From Phycisphaerae bacterium SM23_33 (GTDB lineage Bacteria > Planctomycetota > Phycisphaerae > SM23-33), in assembly GCA_001303665.1 (NCBI GenBank), contig LJUF01000198.1:1-8410 (forward strand): a stretch of DNA of 8,410 bases, written 5' to 3'. Below the pieces are notes generated by a model. It saw only the letters and a program-made list of their open reading frames with translations. It had not been told where the DNA came from and made no database searches. The translations under genes and the position numbers were made by a program. Positions 1-6,622 of the stretch are shown here, one piece after another (positions within the stretch are counted from its first letter, which is position 1; each line of letters begins with the position of its first letter).

Positions 1-1011
1 CACCGCCGTTGCCCCGCAGGTGAGCTTGTCCATCACCAGGTGAAGATTGGTCTCGTCCACGCCGCTGGAGATCTGCATTCTCCTCTTGGGGTTTTTGGGG
101 TCCGGCACCTCCAGCGTCATCCCCAGCAGTTGGGACGGGTCGGTGAACGTCGCCTTGTTCTTGCGGGCCAGGGAAATGAACTCGGCCGTCTGCTCGCTCA
201 GGCCGGCCTGCTCCAGCTGGGGCTGGAGGGCGTTGGGGTCGGCGGTGTTGATGTTGATCCGCGGCTTGCCTTCAATGTCCGTGTCGGGCTCGTAGCTGAT
301 GGCGGTGGCCAGGGCCGCCAGGCCCAGGTCGAGCTGGCCGTCCCGGTTGTCGGGCGGGAAGGAGTCGTCGGAGTCGTCCTCGTTGGCCTCCAGCGTGCCG
401 TTGCGGTTGGCGTCCTCGCCGAAGACGACGGTCCCGTCGAAGCCCTTCACCAGCAGCAGCTCCTCCAGCGTCGCCAGCAAGCCGTTGTTGATCTTGTAAG
501 GGCTGGGAAGGGAATCGTAGTACTCCTGCTCGGCGCCGTTGGGCCGGGCGTCACTGTCACCGTCGCAGAAGTCCAGCAGGCAGTCCACCCGCTCCTCCGT
601 CATGCCCGGCAGGGCCAGGAGCACCTCGGCCGTGGCCATGTTGATGCTGATCTTGCCCGCCTCGTCGGTCAGCCCGTACCGAACGGCGCCGGGGTCATTG
701 GCGTTTTCGGCGTACACGGTGAAGAACCATTGCTCTTCGTCCTCGCCGGTGACCAGCTGGGCCTGAAACAGCTCCGGGTTGTCCTGCCAGGCCTGCGGGT
801 TCTGCCGGTCGGTCATGAGCACGCTGATGGCGCGGTGGATTCCGCTCATGGCCGCCGCCCGGGCTTGCTGCCCGCGCTGAAAGGCCGCCTGGGCGCCCAG
901 TTCGCTGCGCATCAGGAACATTTCGCTAGCGGCCACGACCGACAGGATCGCCACCACCACCAACACCAGCACCAGCACGGTGCCGCCGGATGCCTTCTCC
1001 GCGGGCCTCAT
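1..1011 (-). CDS. gspK: GspK, type II secretion minor pseudopilin (tip subunit), 3' end outside window
   Basis: GspK caps the pseudopilus in a complex with GspH, GspI and GspJ in the periplasm. The 337 codons in view start at an ATG whose last bases overlap the gspJ stop (ATGA, 1008-1011), so translation is probably coupled. A short leader ends at G9-G10, followed by a hydrophobic helix (about residues 11-28). The residue at mature +5 is Leu, not Glu, as is typical for GspK. The soluble part has SINMATAEVLLALPGM (about 122-137) and ININTADPN (about 252-260), the paired helix-hairpin-type segments of the family. Between them is an acidic insert (about 198-230) with an EF-hand-like loop D200-A-N-R-N-G-T-L-E-A-N-E211, followed by a second DNRDGQLD segment. 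The C-terminus is cut by position 1, apparently near its natural end. The family call is firm; calcium binding is inferred from the motif. Confidence 0.95.
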   Translation of the reverse strand, partial: MRPAEKASGGTVLVLVLVVVAILSVVAASEMFLMRSELGAQAAFQRGQQARAAAMSGIHRAISVLMTDRQNPQAWQDNPELFQAQLVTGEDEEQWFFTVYAENANDPGAVRYGLTDEAGKISINMATAEVLLALPGMTEERVDCLLDFCDGDSDARPNGAEQEYYDSLPSPYKINNGLLATLEELLLVKGFDGTVVFGEDANRNGTLEANEDDSDDSFPPDNRDGQLDLGLAALATAISYEPDTDIEGKPRININTADPNALQPQLEQAGLSEQTAEFISLARKNKATFTDPSQLLGMTLEVPDPKNPKRRMQISSGVDETNLHLVMDKLTCGATAV

Positions 1012-1820
1012 TGCTCCGGCCCTCCGCCGGCCTCGCCGGCACCCTCGCCGCCGGGGCGGGGGCCTCCGCCGGCTGGGCGGGCCCCGCCGCCGGCCGCGGC
1101 GGCCGGTATGGCGATGACGCGCCAAGTCGTCTCGTAGGGGTATTCTCGGGGTTCCAGGCCTTCTTCCAGCGGCTGGACGCCCAGGTCGATGCGGACGGCC
1201 TGCGGCATCGCCGGGCGGGCCCAGGATTCCGTCCATTGGCTCCCGTCCCAGTATTGCAGGCGGCAGAACCTGGTGTGGGCGCTCAGCAGGACGGTTTCAA
1301 CGTTGGTGCCTTCCTCGGCCGTCTCGGCCAGTATCGTCCTTTGGCAAAGCCGCTCCAGCCCGCCGATCTGCTCGACCCCCTCCTCGTCGGTGTAGCGGTT
1401 CAGCCGGTAGCTCACCAACTGGACGTCGTGCTGCGGCTGAAAGGCCTTGTCCTGCTCGGACGGCTCTTCCCAGACCCCCGGCCTGGCGCGGATGAGCTCG
1501 GCCGTCAGGTACACCGCCTGCGAGGGCACCACGGCCCGAGCCACGGAGAATTCCTCCACCGTGCCGTTCAAGCCGACGCCCAGCGTGGAGTACACCACGG
1601 CCGACTGAACGTCTTCGGCCATCATGTCGAGGATGCGGCGCTGGGCCAGCAGCGTGTCCGCCTGCTCGTGCAGGGCCTGGCGCACGCCCAGCGTGTGCCG
1701 GTAGAACGCGTACACCGTCCCGACCAGGATCACGGCCAGGGCCACGGCCAGAACCGCCTCCAGCAGCGTGAAGCCCGGCGCGGATGGGCGACGGACGGCT
1801 GTCGGCTGGCGGTTCCTCAT
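1008..1820 (-). CDS. gspJ: GspJ, type II secretion minor pseudopilin
   Basis: GspJ is a component of the pseudopilus tip complex. The start chosen is the ATG at 1820, which overlaps the gspI stop (ATGA) and gives 270 residues; an in-frame start further upstream (1868) would lie deep inside gspI. The leader is basic and ends APG16, followed by FTLLEA, a canonical prepilin peptidase site with Glu at mature +5. The hydrophobic helix is about residues 17-38. Downstream, LQYWDGSQWTESW and the following MPQAVRIDL match the conserved GspJ core. The last roughly 31 residues (240-270) are a Gly/Ala/Pro-rich low-complexity tail (AAAAGGGARPAGGG and onward), not part of the usual fold. A GGGGGA stretch upstream of the start could act as a ribosome binding site. 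The family assignment is strong. Confidence 0.94.
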   Translation of the reverse strand: MRNRQPTAVRRPSAPGFTLLEAVLAVALAVILVGTVYAFYRHTLGVRQALHEQADTLLAQRRILDMMAEDVQSAVVYSTLGVGLNGTVEEFSVARAVVPSQAVYLTAELIRARPGVWEEPSEQDKAFQPQHDVQLVSYRLNRYTDEEGVEQIGGLERLCQRTILAETAEEGTNVETVLLSAHTRFCRLQYWDGSQWTESWARPAMPQAVRIDLGVQPLEEGLEPREYPYETTWRVIAIPAAAAGGGARPAGGGPRPGGEGAGEAGGGPEQ

Positions 1821-2224
1821 GGCGCGAATTCCCCCTGCTCGGCCTGGGCGCCGGGGTCGAGCATCCACTGCGTCAGCCGGCAGGCGCCGGGCCGGGCCGG
1901 ATCGCTGCTCTTCACGATAACCGTGACGCGTTTGAGGTTGTCCGCGTCGGTGATGGCCCCGGTGACGATCTCGTAGGTCCAGGTCTCATCTTCCTCCTCG
2001 TAGGGCGTGGGCGGGGTGTCGGCCAGTTCGATCCTGCCCGTGGCCAGGTCGGCCAACACCGACTGGGCCAGGTTCATCGCCTGCGTCTGCAACCGCATGT
2101 CCTCGGCGGCGCGGATCGCGCTGCGCTGGGCGGAGCCCACCACGGCCGCGGCGATGATAAACAGCGTCAGTGCCAGCAGCACCTCCAGCAGCACAACGGC
2201 GGTGGATCGGCGGTTGGCGTTCAC
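1817..2224 (-). CDS. gspI: GspI, type II secretion minor pseudopilin
   Basis: GspI is thought to nucleate the pseudopilus tip complex by contacting GspJ and GspK. The protein is 135 residues, near the family size. The start is GTG at 2224, overlapping the gspH stop as GTGA. The N-terminus reads MNANRRSTAVVLLEVLLAL. If Glu14 is mature +5, the cleavage site lies between Ala9 and Val10, so the normally invariant Gly at -1 is Ala and +1 is Val instead of Phe or Met. The hydrophobic helix is about residues 10-30. MNLAQSVLADLATG (about 49-62) matches the conserved region after the helix in GspI, and LKRVTVIVK (about 97-105) fits the C-terminal beta-strand region. Identification rests on gene order plus these motifs. 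Confidence 0.9.
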   Translation of the reverse strand: MNANRRSTAVVLLEVLLALTLFIIAAAVVGSAQRSAIRAAEDMRLQTQAMNLAQSVLADLATGRIELADTPPTPYEEEDETWTYEIVTGAITDADNLKRVTVIVKSSDPARPGACRLTQWMLDPGAQAEQGEFAP

Positions 2225-2907
2225 TGGGTGGACTCTTCTTCCATGTTGATCTCTTGGGTGTCTATGGTTCCGTCCACGCCGTTGAGGGTGATCTGGACGG
2301 CCCAGGGGTGGTCCTCGTCGTCATTGGCCAGGACGATTCTGGCCGAGTCGCTGGTGCCGTCGGGGTAGAAGGTTATCTCCGCCAGCGTGGGCTTGTCCTG
2401 CTGGGGCTCGCCGGGCTGGGAGGTCTCCAGGTCGGCGAAGGCGCTGGCGCCGGTCAGCTCACAGCTCAGGGCGCGGACGCCTGCTTCCAGCCGCCCCAGC
2501 TTGACCCACCAGGCGAGGTAGGGCTGGAAGGCCCCCGGCGCGCCCAGCGGGTCGGGCTCGATGCTCACCACGGGCTGGCCGGTTTCCGCATCAAAGCCCA
2601 GGCGGAAGCGTCTGCCGGCGTTGGCGGCTTCGGCCCGGGCGGTCCGCAGCAGCGAGGCCATCCGGCTGGAGCTTTCCTCGACCCGGGTCGCTTGCAGCGT
2701 GCCGTGGAAGCTGCCGATCACCAGGGCCGAAAGCAGCACCAGCAGCGCCAACGTCAGCATGACTTCCAGCAGCGTGAAGCCCGGCGCCCGGGCCTGCGCG
2801 CAGACGCGGCGGCCCCGTCCCGCGGGCCGCCGCCAGCTCCAAGCCCTGTGGCCGGTCGAGGCCTGATCACGTACCCGGCTTTTCCTCGGACCAGTTCTTG
2901 ATGTCAT
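2221..2907 (-). CDS. gspH: GspH, type II secretion minor pseudopilin with unusually long leader
   Basis: GspH belongs to the GspH/FimT pseudopilin family and sits in the tip complex above the GspG shaft. The prepilin site APG43-FTLLEV is canonical, followed by a hydrophobic helix (about 44-66), the helix continuation SSSRMASLLRTARAEAANAG and a beta-rich C-terminal domain with ITFYPDGTSD. The only usable in-frame start I see is the ATG at 2907, inside the 3' end of gspG (41-base overlap, no clear ribosome binding site). This gives a 43-residue leader with about eleven Arg, much longer than the usual handful of residues. A GTGA overlap at the gspG stop (2867-2870), like those at later junctions, is in a different frame, so an indel in the leader region is possible. 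The total is 228 residues, at the long end for GspH. The family is clear; the N-terminus is uncertain. Confidence 0.87.
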   Translation of the reverse strand: MTSRTGPRKSRVRDQASTGHRAWSWRRPAGRGRRVCAQARAPGFTLLEVMLTLALLVLLSALVIGSFHGTLQATRVEESSSRMASLLRTARAEAANAGRRFRLGFDAETGQPVVSIEPDPLGAPGAFQPYLAWWVKLGRLEAGVRALSCELTGASAFADLETSQPGEPQQDKPTLAEITFYPDGTSDSARIVLANDDEDHPWAVQITLNGVDGTIDTQEINMEEESTQ

Positions 2908-3331
2908 CGTCGGTGCCGCTCTGCCGGTCCGGGCCGTTGGACCAGAGCTTGTACTTGAGCCCCAGCGAGGCTTCCGTGCTGCCGGCCTCCACCAGCTCGT
3001 AGTTCAGGGCCTGGCCCCATACGTCCTTGGCCTCCCGCTTGAGGTACGGGCCGCGCCAGTTCTGCCCCTCGGCGTCGTCGCTGAAGGCGGGCTTGGTGCG
3101 CAGCGCCGCCAGGCCCTCCTCCGCCGTGGGGTAGCGGCTCATGTGCATGTTGAAGGTATCCAGGGCCGTCTCGATCTCCGCCAGCAGCAGTTTGGTCGAG
3201 TCGACCTTGGCGCCCTCGCGCACTCCCGAAAATGCCATGATCCCCACCGTGGCAAGCAGGCCCAGGATCAGAAGCACCAGCAGGACCTCGATCAGCGTGA
3301 AGCCCCGCCTCCTTGTTCTGCTAACGTTCAA
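2867..3331 (-). CDS. gspG: GspG, type II secretion major pseudopilin
   Basis: GspG forms the body of the periplasmic pseudopilus. From a TTG start at 3331 the protein has 154 residues and a ten-residue basic leader MNVSRTRRRG, followed by FTLIEVLLVLLILGLLATVG, the textbook prepilin cleavage site and helix with Glu at mature +5. The C-terminal domain has RYPTAEEGLAAL (about 67-78), WRGPYLKRE (about 92-100), DVWGQALNY and SNGPDRQSGTDDDI (about 131-144), the GspG calcium-binding loop. TTG is preferred because AGGAG lies seven bases upstream. In-frame ATGs at 3349 and 3376 lack a good ribosome binding site and would lengthen the leader to 16 or 25 residues. The gene lies 50 bases after gspF. Confidence 0.95.
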   Translation of the reverse strand: MNVSRTRRRGFTLIEVLLVLLILGLLATVGIMAFSGVREGAKVDSTKLLLAEIETALDTFNMHMSRYPTAEEGLAALRTKPAFSDDAEGQNWRGPYLKREAKDVWGQALNYELVEAGSTEASLGLKYKLWSNGPDRQSGTDDDIKNWSEEKPGT

Positions 3332-3338
3332 CGCTCTG

Positions 3339-3343
3339 CTCCT
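3339..3343 (-). promoter_or_regulatory. Ribosome binding site deciding the gspG start
   Basis: The minus strand reads AGGAG here (within AAAGGAGC), seven bases before the TTG at 3331. No comparable purine tract precedes the ATG codons at 3349 or 3376. This supports the rare TTG start and a normal-length prepilin leader for GspG. Confidence 0.55.
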
Positions 3344-3381
3344 TTCCATGGTTCGTTTACACCCGATTTCTGCCATATCTT

Positions 3382-4578
3382 TTATCTCATCGTTCGGGCC
3401 ATGGTGAAGATCGGATACAGCAGCCCGACCGCGATGAACCCGATGACGCTGGCCATGATCATCAGCATCAGCGGCTCGATCAAGCGCACGGCCGCGTCCA
3501 CTTGGCGGTTGGTGCGGCGCTCCACGGTGTCGGCCAACTGGACCAGGACGCGGTCCAGTTGGTTGGACTCCTCGGCCACGGCGATCATCTCGATGATCTC
3601 CGGCGGGAAGAATCCGCTGCGCCGCAGCGGCTCGGCCAGCGGCTCGCCGGCGCGGACGTTTTCGCCGGCCTCCTCGACGGCCCGGCTCATGAGCTCGTTG
3701 CCGGTGGCGTCCTTGGCGATGGTCAGGGCCTGGAGGATCTGGACGCCGTTGGCGAGCATGGTTCCCAGCACGCGGCAGAAGCGGGTGATGGCGACCATGC
3801 GGATGGCGCGCCCGGCCAAGGGCAGGCGCAGCTTGGCGCCGGTCCAGAGCTTTCGCCCGCCCTCGCTGCGCAGGAAGCTCGACGCCAGCAGGGCCAGCAG
3901 CAGCAGCGCCGCGGCCAGCGGCACGTAGTGCTGGCGCAGGGTGCCGGAAACGGCGAAGAGGACTTGCGAGGGCAGCGGCAGCGGCACGTCCCCCAGAAAC
4001 TCCTGAAACATGGGCACCAGGAACAGCAGGATGATGGTCACGACGATGGCCGCGAAACTTGCCAGCAGCACGGGGTAGATCATGGCCCCGTGGACCTTGG
4101 AGCGCAGGTCGTCCTGTCGTTCCAGGAAGGCCGACAGGTTGGTTAGGACTTCTTCCAGGAAGCCGGCGTGCTCGCCGGCGCGGACCATGGCCACGTGAAG
4201 GCTGGAGAAGACCTGGGGTCTCTTGGCCATGGCGTCGGCTAGGGCGTCGCCGCCGGAGACGCCGTCGCGGACGTCGGCCATGGCCCGGCCCAGGGCGGCG
4301 TTGACGGCGGTTTGGGAGAGGATATCCAGCGCCCGCAGCATGGGCACGCCGGCGGCCAGCAGGTCGGAGAGCTGCCCGTAGCAGGCGGCTAGGTGGCGGG
4401 CCTTGATCCGCCCCCCCCGGCCGCGGCGCGGCCGGGCATCTGCCTGGAGAGCGATGCGCACGGGGAACAGCTCGCGCTGGTCCAGGGTGCGCACGACGGC
4501 GGCTTCGCTGTCGGCGTGCATGGCCCCGGTCAGCTCCCGGCCGGTGACGTCCTTCGCCGTGTATTGAAATGTCGGCAT
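3382..4578 (-). CDS. gspF: GspF, type II secretion inner-membrane platform protein
   Basis: GspF is the polytopic inner-membrane protein that couples the GspE ATPase to insertion of pseudopilins. The 398 residues match the family's usual length of about 400. The N-terminus MPTFQYTAKDVTGRELTG is characteristic. Two T2SSF repeats follow, about 67-190 and 268-390, each with the conserved helical pattern: MVRAGEHAGFLEEVL (about 131-145) in the first and IAVAEESNQLDRVLVQL (about 332-348) in the second. Three membrane segments are visible at about 165-190, 219-236 and 370-392. The charged Arg-rich stretch at about 49-61 separates the N-terminal segment from the first repeat. The start ATG has no strong ribosome binding site and lies 101 bases after the gspE stop. 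Confidence 0.97.
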   Translation of the reverse strand: MPTFQYTAKDVTGRELTGAMHADSEAAVVRTLDQRELFPVRIALQADARPRRGRGGRIKARHLAACYGQLSDLLAAGVPMLRALDILSQTAVNAALGRAMADVRDGVSGGDALADAMAKRPQVFSSLHVAMVRAGEHAGFLEEVLTNLSAFLERQDDLRSKVHGAMIYPVLLASFAAIVVTIILLFLVPMFQEFLGDVPLPLPSQVLFAVSGTLRQHYVPLAAALLLLALLASSFLRSEGGRKLWTGAKLRLPLAGRAIRMVAITRFCRVLGTMLANGVQILQALTIAKDATGNELMSRAVEEAGENVRAGEPLAEPLRRSGFFPPEIIEMIAVAEESNQLDRVLVQLADTVERRTNRQVDAAVRLIEPLMLMIMASVIGFIAVGLLYPIFTMARTMR

Positions 4579-4594
4579 GTATCTGGTTTTGTCG

Positions 4595-4608
4595 GCCCGT
4601 TGCCGGGC
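4595..4608 (-). other. Small hairpin with GNRA-type loop in the gspE-gspF gap
   Basis: On the transcribed (minus) strand the sequence GCCCG-GCAA-CGGGC can form a 5-bp stem closed by a GCAA tetraloop, 17 bases upstream of the gspF ATG. No U-tract follows, so it is unlikely to terminate transcription. It could affect mRNA stability or gspF translation. The structure is visible; the role is inference. Confidence 0.35.
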
Positions 4609-4679
4609 GGGTCAACGAGCCGGCGGGTCCGCGAGTTCACGAACGAACCGCTTCCACCGCGGGCGGGGCCGGCAGACCG

Positions 4680-6350
4680 CTACGCCTTGGTGGCCCGAAT
4701 GACCTCTTCAGGAGTGGTGATGCCTGCCCGCACCTTCATCCAGCCGTCTTCCCGCAGCAGCCGCAGTCCCTCGGCCTTGGCTGTGGCCAGGATCTTACCC
4801 GTGGGGGCGCGGTCCATCACCTTTTCGCGGATTCGCTCGCTGGTGACCATCAGCTCGAACAACCCCGTCCGGCCGTAGTAGCCGGTGCCTCGGCACTTTC
4901 GGCATCCCACCCCGTGGTGCAGGGTCTGGCCCGGGCGGTACTTGAAGTCGTCGGGCAGCCGGGCGGGGTCAGGCTGGTAGGGCTGCTTGCACTCCGGGCA
5001 GACGGTCCGCACCAGCCGTTGGGCCATGGCCGCCTCCAGCGTGGAGGTCACCAGAAACGGCTCCACGCCCATGTCCAGCAGCCGGGTGGCCGAGCTGCAC
5101 GCGTCGTTGGTGTGCAGGGTGGAGAACACCAGGTGCCCGGTCAGGGCCGCCTGGATGGCGGCCTCGGCCGTCTCCAGGTCGCGGATCTCGCCGATCATGA
5201 CCACGTCCGGGTCGTGGCGCAGGATGTGCCGCAGCCCGCGGGCGAAGGTCAGCCCGACCTTGGGGACGACCTGGATCTGGTTGACCCCGTCGATGTGGTA
5301 TTCCACCGGGTCCTCCACGGTCAGCACCTTGATGGACGGCGAGACGATTTCCTGCAAGGCCGCGTACAGCGTGGTGGTCTTGCCCGAGCCGGTCGGGCCC
5401 GTCACCAGCATGATGCCGTGCGGCCGGGTGATGATCTGGTGGAAGGCCTCCAGCGTGTCCTGGGCCATGCCCAACTGCGGCAGCGTGAAGTGCACGGTGG
5501 TGTGGTCCAGCAGCCGCATCACCACGCCCTCGCCGTACAGCATGGGGATGACGCTCACGCGGACGTCGAACTTCCTGCCGCCCACCTGCAGTTGAATGCG
5601 CCCGTCCTGGGGGAGGCGCTTCTCGGCGATGTTCAGGTGGGACATGATCTTGATCCGGGAGATGATGGCGGCCTGGAAGCGCCGCACCTGCGTCGGCATG
5701 GTGGTTTCATGCAGCACGCCGTCGATGCGATAGCGGATCTTCAAATCGTGCTCGTAGGGCTCGATGTGGATGTCGGTGGCCCGCTCCTTGATGGCCTCCA
5801 GGAAGACCTCGTTGACCAGCTTGATGACGGAGGCCTCCTGGGCCATTTCCAGGAGGTCTTGGCTGTCGGAGTTGTTCTCGCCGAGCACCTCCAGATCGGC
5901 CGAGTCCATCATTTCGTCGATGGTCTCCCCGCCCACGCCGTAGTAGGTCTTGATGACCTTGTCGATCTCGTCGCTGGGGGCCAGCACCGGCTGGATCTCC
6001 AGCCCCGTCAGCATCCGAACCTCGTCGAAGGAGTACAGGTCAAAGGGGTCGGAGGTGGCCAGGCGGAGCGTGCCGTTTTCCTTTTGCAGCGGCACCAGGC
6101 CCCGGCGATAGACCAGCTTGGGCGGCAGCGACCGCAGCGTTTCCACGTCAATCTTCACGTTCGAGAGGTCTACCATGGGGATGCCGAACTGCTCGGATAC
6201 CACTCGCAGGACCTGTTCCTCCGTGATGCAGCCGAGTTCCACCAGCGTCTTGTCCAGCCGCTGGCCGGTCCTCTTCCGCAAGGCCACCGCCTGGGCCAGG
6301 TTCTCCGCCGTGATCAGCCCCTTCTCCAACAGCAACTCACCGATGCTCAT
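4680..6350 (-). CDS. gspE: GspE, type II secretion assembly ATPase
   Basis: GspE is the cytoplasmic hexameric ATPase that powers pseudopilus assembly at the inner membrane with GspF and GspL. The protein has 556 residues. The N-terminal GspE/PilB-type domain spans about 1-150 (MSIGELLLEKGLITAENL at the start). The ATPase core carries the Asp box TDIHIEPYEHDLKIRYRIDG (192-211), Walker A GPTGSGKTT (318-326, Lys324), Walker B VVMIGE (383-388) and His box TGHLVFSTLHTND (404-416). A zinc-binding loop with C451-x-x-C454 and C483-x-x-C486 lies before the C-terminal segment, as in GspE and PilB. T2SS GspE is preferred over PilB because of the gspF-K genes that follow. The ATG at 6350 has AAGG about nine bases upstream. 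It is the first gene of the operon in this window. Confidence 0.97.
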   Translation of the reverse strand: MSIGELLLEKGLITAENLAQAVALRKRTGQRLDKTLVELGCITEEQVLRVVSEQFGIPMVDLSNVKIDVETLRSLPPKLVYRRGLVPLQKENGTLRLATSDPFDLYSFDEVRMLTGLEIQPVLAPSDEIDKVIKTYYGVGGETIDEMMDSADLEVLGENNSDSQDLLEMAQEASVIKLVNEVFLEAIKERATDIHIEPYEHDLKIRYRIDGVLHETTMPTQVRRFQAAIISRIKIMSHLNIAEKRLPQDGRIQLQVGGRKFDVRVSVIPMLYGEGVVMRLLDHTTVHFTLPQLGMAQDTLEAFHQIITRPHGIMLVTGPTGSGKTTTLYAALQEIVSPSIKVLTVEDPVEYHIDGVNQIQVVPKVGLTFARGLRHILRHDPDVVMIGEIRDLETAEAAIQAALTGHLVFSTLHTNDACSSATRLLDMGVEPFLVTSTLEAAMAQRLVRTVCPECKQPYQPDPARLPDDFKYRPGQTLHHGVGCRKCRGTGYYGRTGLFELMVTSERIREKVMDRAPTGKILATAKAEGLRLLREDGWMKVRAGITTPEEVIRATKA

Positions 6351-6425
6351 ACGGCACCTTGGCTCTTAGACCAACACGCTTCCGGCTGGTTCCTTCTTAT
6401 TCAACCCGCCATGCGCGCGAACGTT

Positions 6426-6445
6426 CCGCAAATCCGCCTTTGCGG
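6426..6445 (-). other. Perfect 7-bp hairpin upstream of gspE
   Basis: The arms CCGCAAA and TTTGCGG are separated by six bases. The hairpin lies just after the end of the gene relic on the minus strand and about 75 bases before the gspE start. No U-tract follows. It could be the remnant of a terminator of the decayed gene, or a regulatory hairpin for gspE; the sequence does not decide. Confidence 0.35.
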
Positions 6446-6549
6446 CCAAACGCCTCAACGCCCTCCTTATTGCGTCTTTCGGACGTTGTTCCCCCTGGCC
6501 TTGACCGAAAGCGGACCTGGAAGCTGGGGTCGTTGGCCGCCCCCGCCGG
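6445..6549 (-). pseudogene. Relic of the C-terminal end of a jelly-roll-type protein, paralogous to the gene at 8080-8410
   Basis: Read on the minus strand this stretch gives PAGAANDPSFQVRFR, then a scrambled segment, then GVEAFG. The intact gene at the right edge has PAGAANNPNFRVRFR, then a similar-length segment, then DVEIIG. At the base level, 6496-6549 matches 8139-8193 at about 47 of 55 aligned positions with one single-base gap (hand count), on the same strand and in the same codon phase. Similarity then fades through compensating small indels, with weaker matches to about 6454. Upstream of 6549 (further into the minus strand) the resemblance stops abruptly. No start, signal peptide or stop in the expected place remains, so this looks like a decayed duplicate rather than a gene. 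Confidence 0.6.
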
Positions 6550-6579
6550 ACGTGCCGGCGGCGCCGCTGGCGGCGGGCC

Positions 6580-6622
6580 GGAAGCCGTCGTACGCCGGCG
6601 GTCGGCCCCGGCAACGGCTTCC
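6580..6622. other. Long interrupted hairpin in the gspE upstream region
   Basis: Outer arms GGAAGCCGT (6580-6588) and ACGGCTTCC (6614-6622) are perfect 9-base complements. Inside them GCCGG and CCGGC can form a second 5-bp stem, giving a two-stage hairpin with an asymmetric internal loop. It lies between the two divergent genes. No T-run follows on either strand. It may be a processing or attenuation structure, a remnant terminator, or a by-product of high GC. Confidence 0.4.

Noticed and set aside
40..1137. A 365-codon open frame on the plus strand opposite gspK
   Set aside because: Antisense shadow of gspK; the composition is unlike a real protein and it runs on into the GC-rich tract encoding the GspJ tail.
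2868..2870. GTG overlapping the gspG stop as the gspH start
   Set aside because: It is out of frame with the prepilin site and the frame ends after about 38 codons. Kept only as a hint of a possible indel.
3332..4615. Apparent N-terminal extension of gspG through the gspF region
   Set aside because: The frame stays open by GC bias only; the extension is Arg/Pro/Gly-rich noise over a clear gspF gene in another frame.
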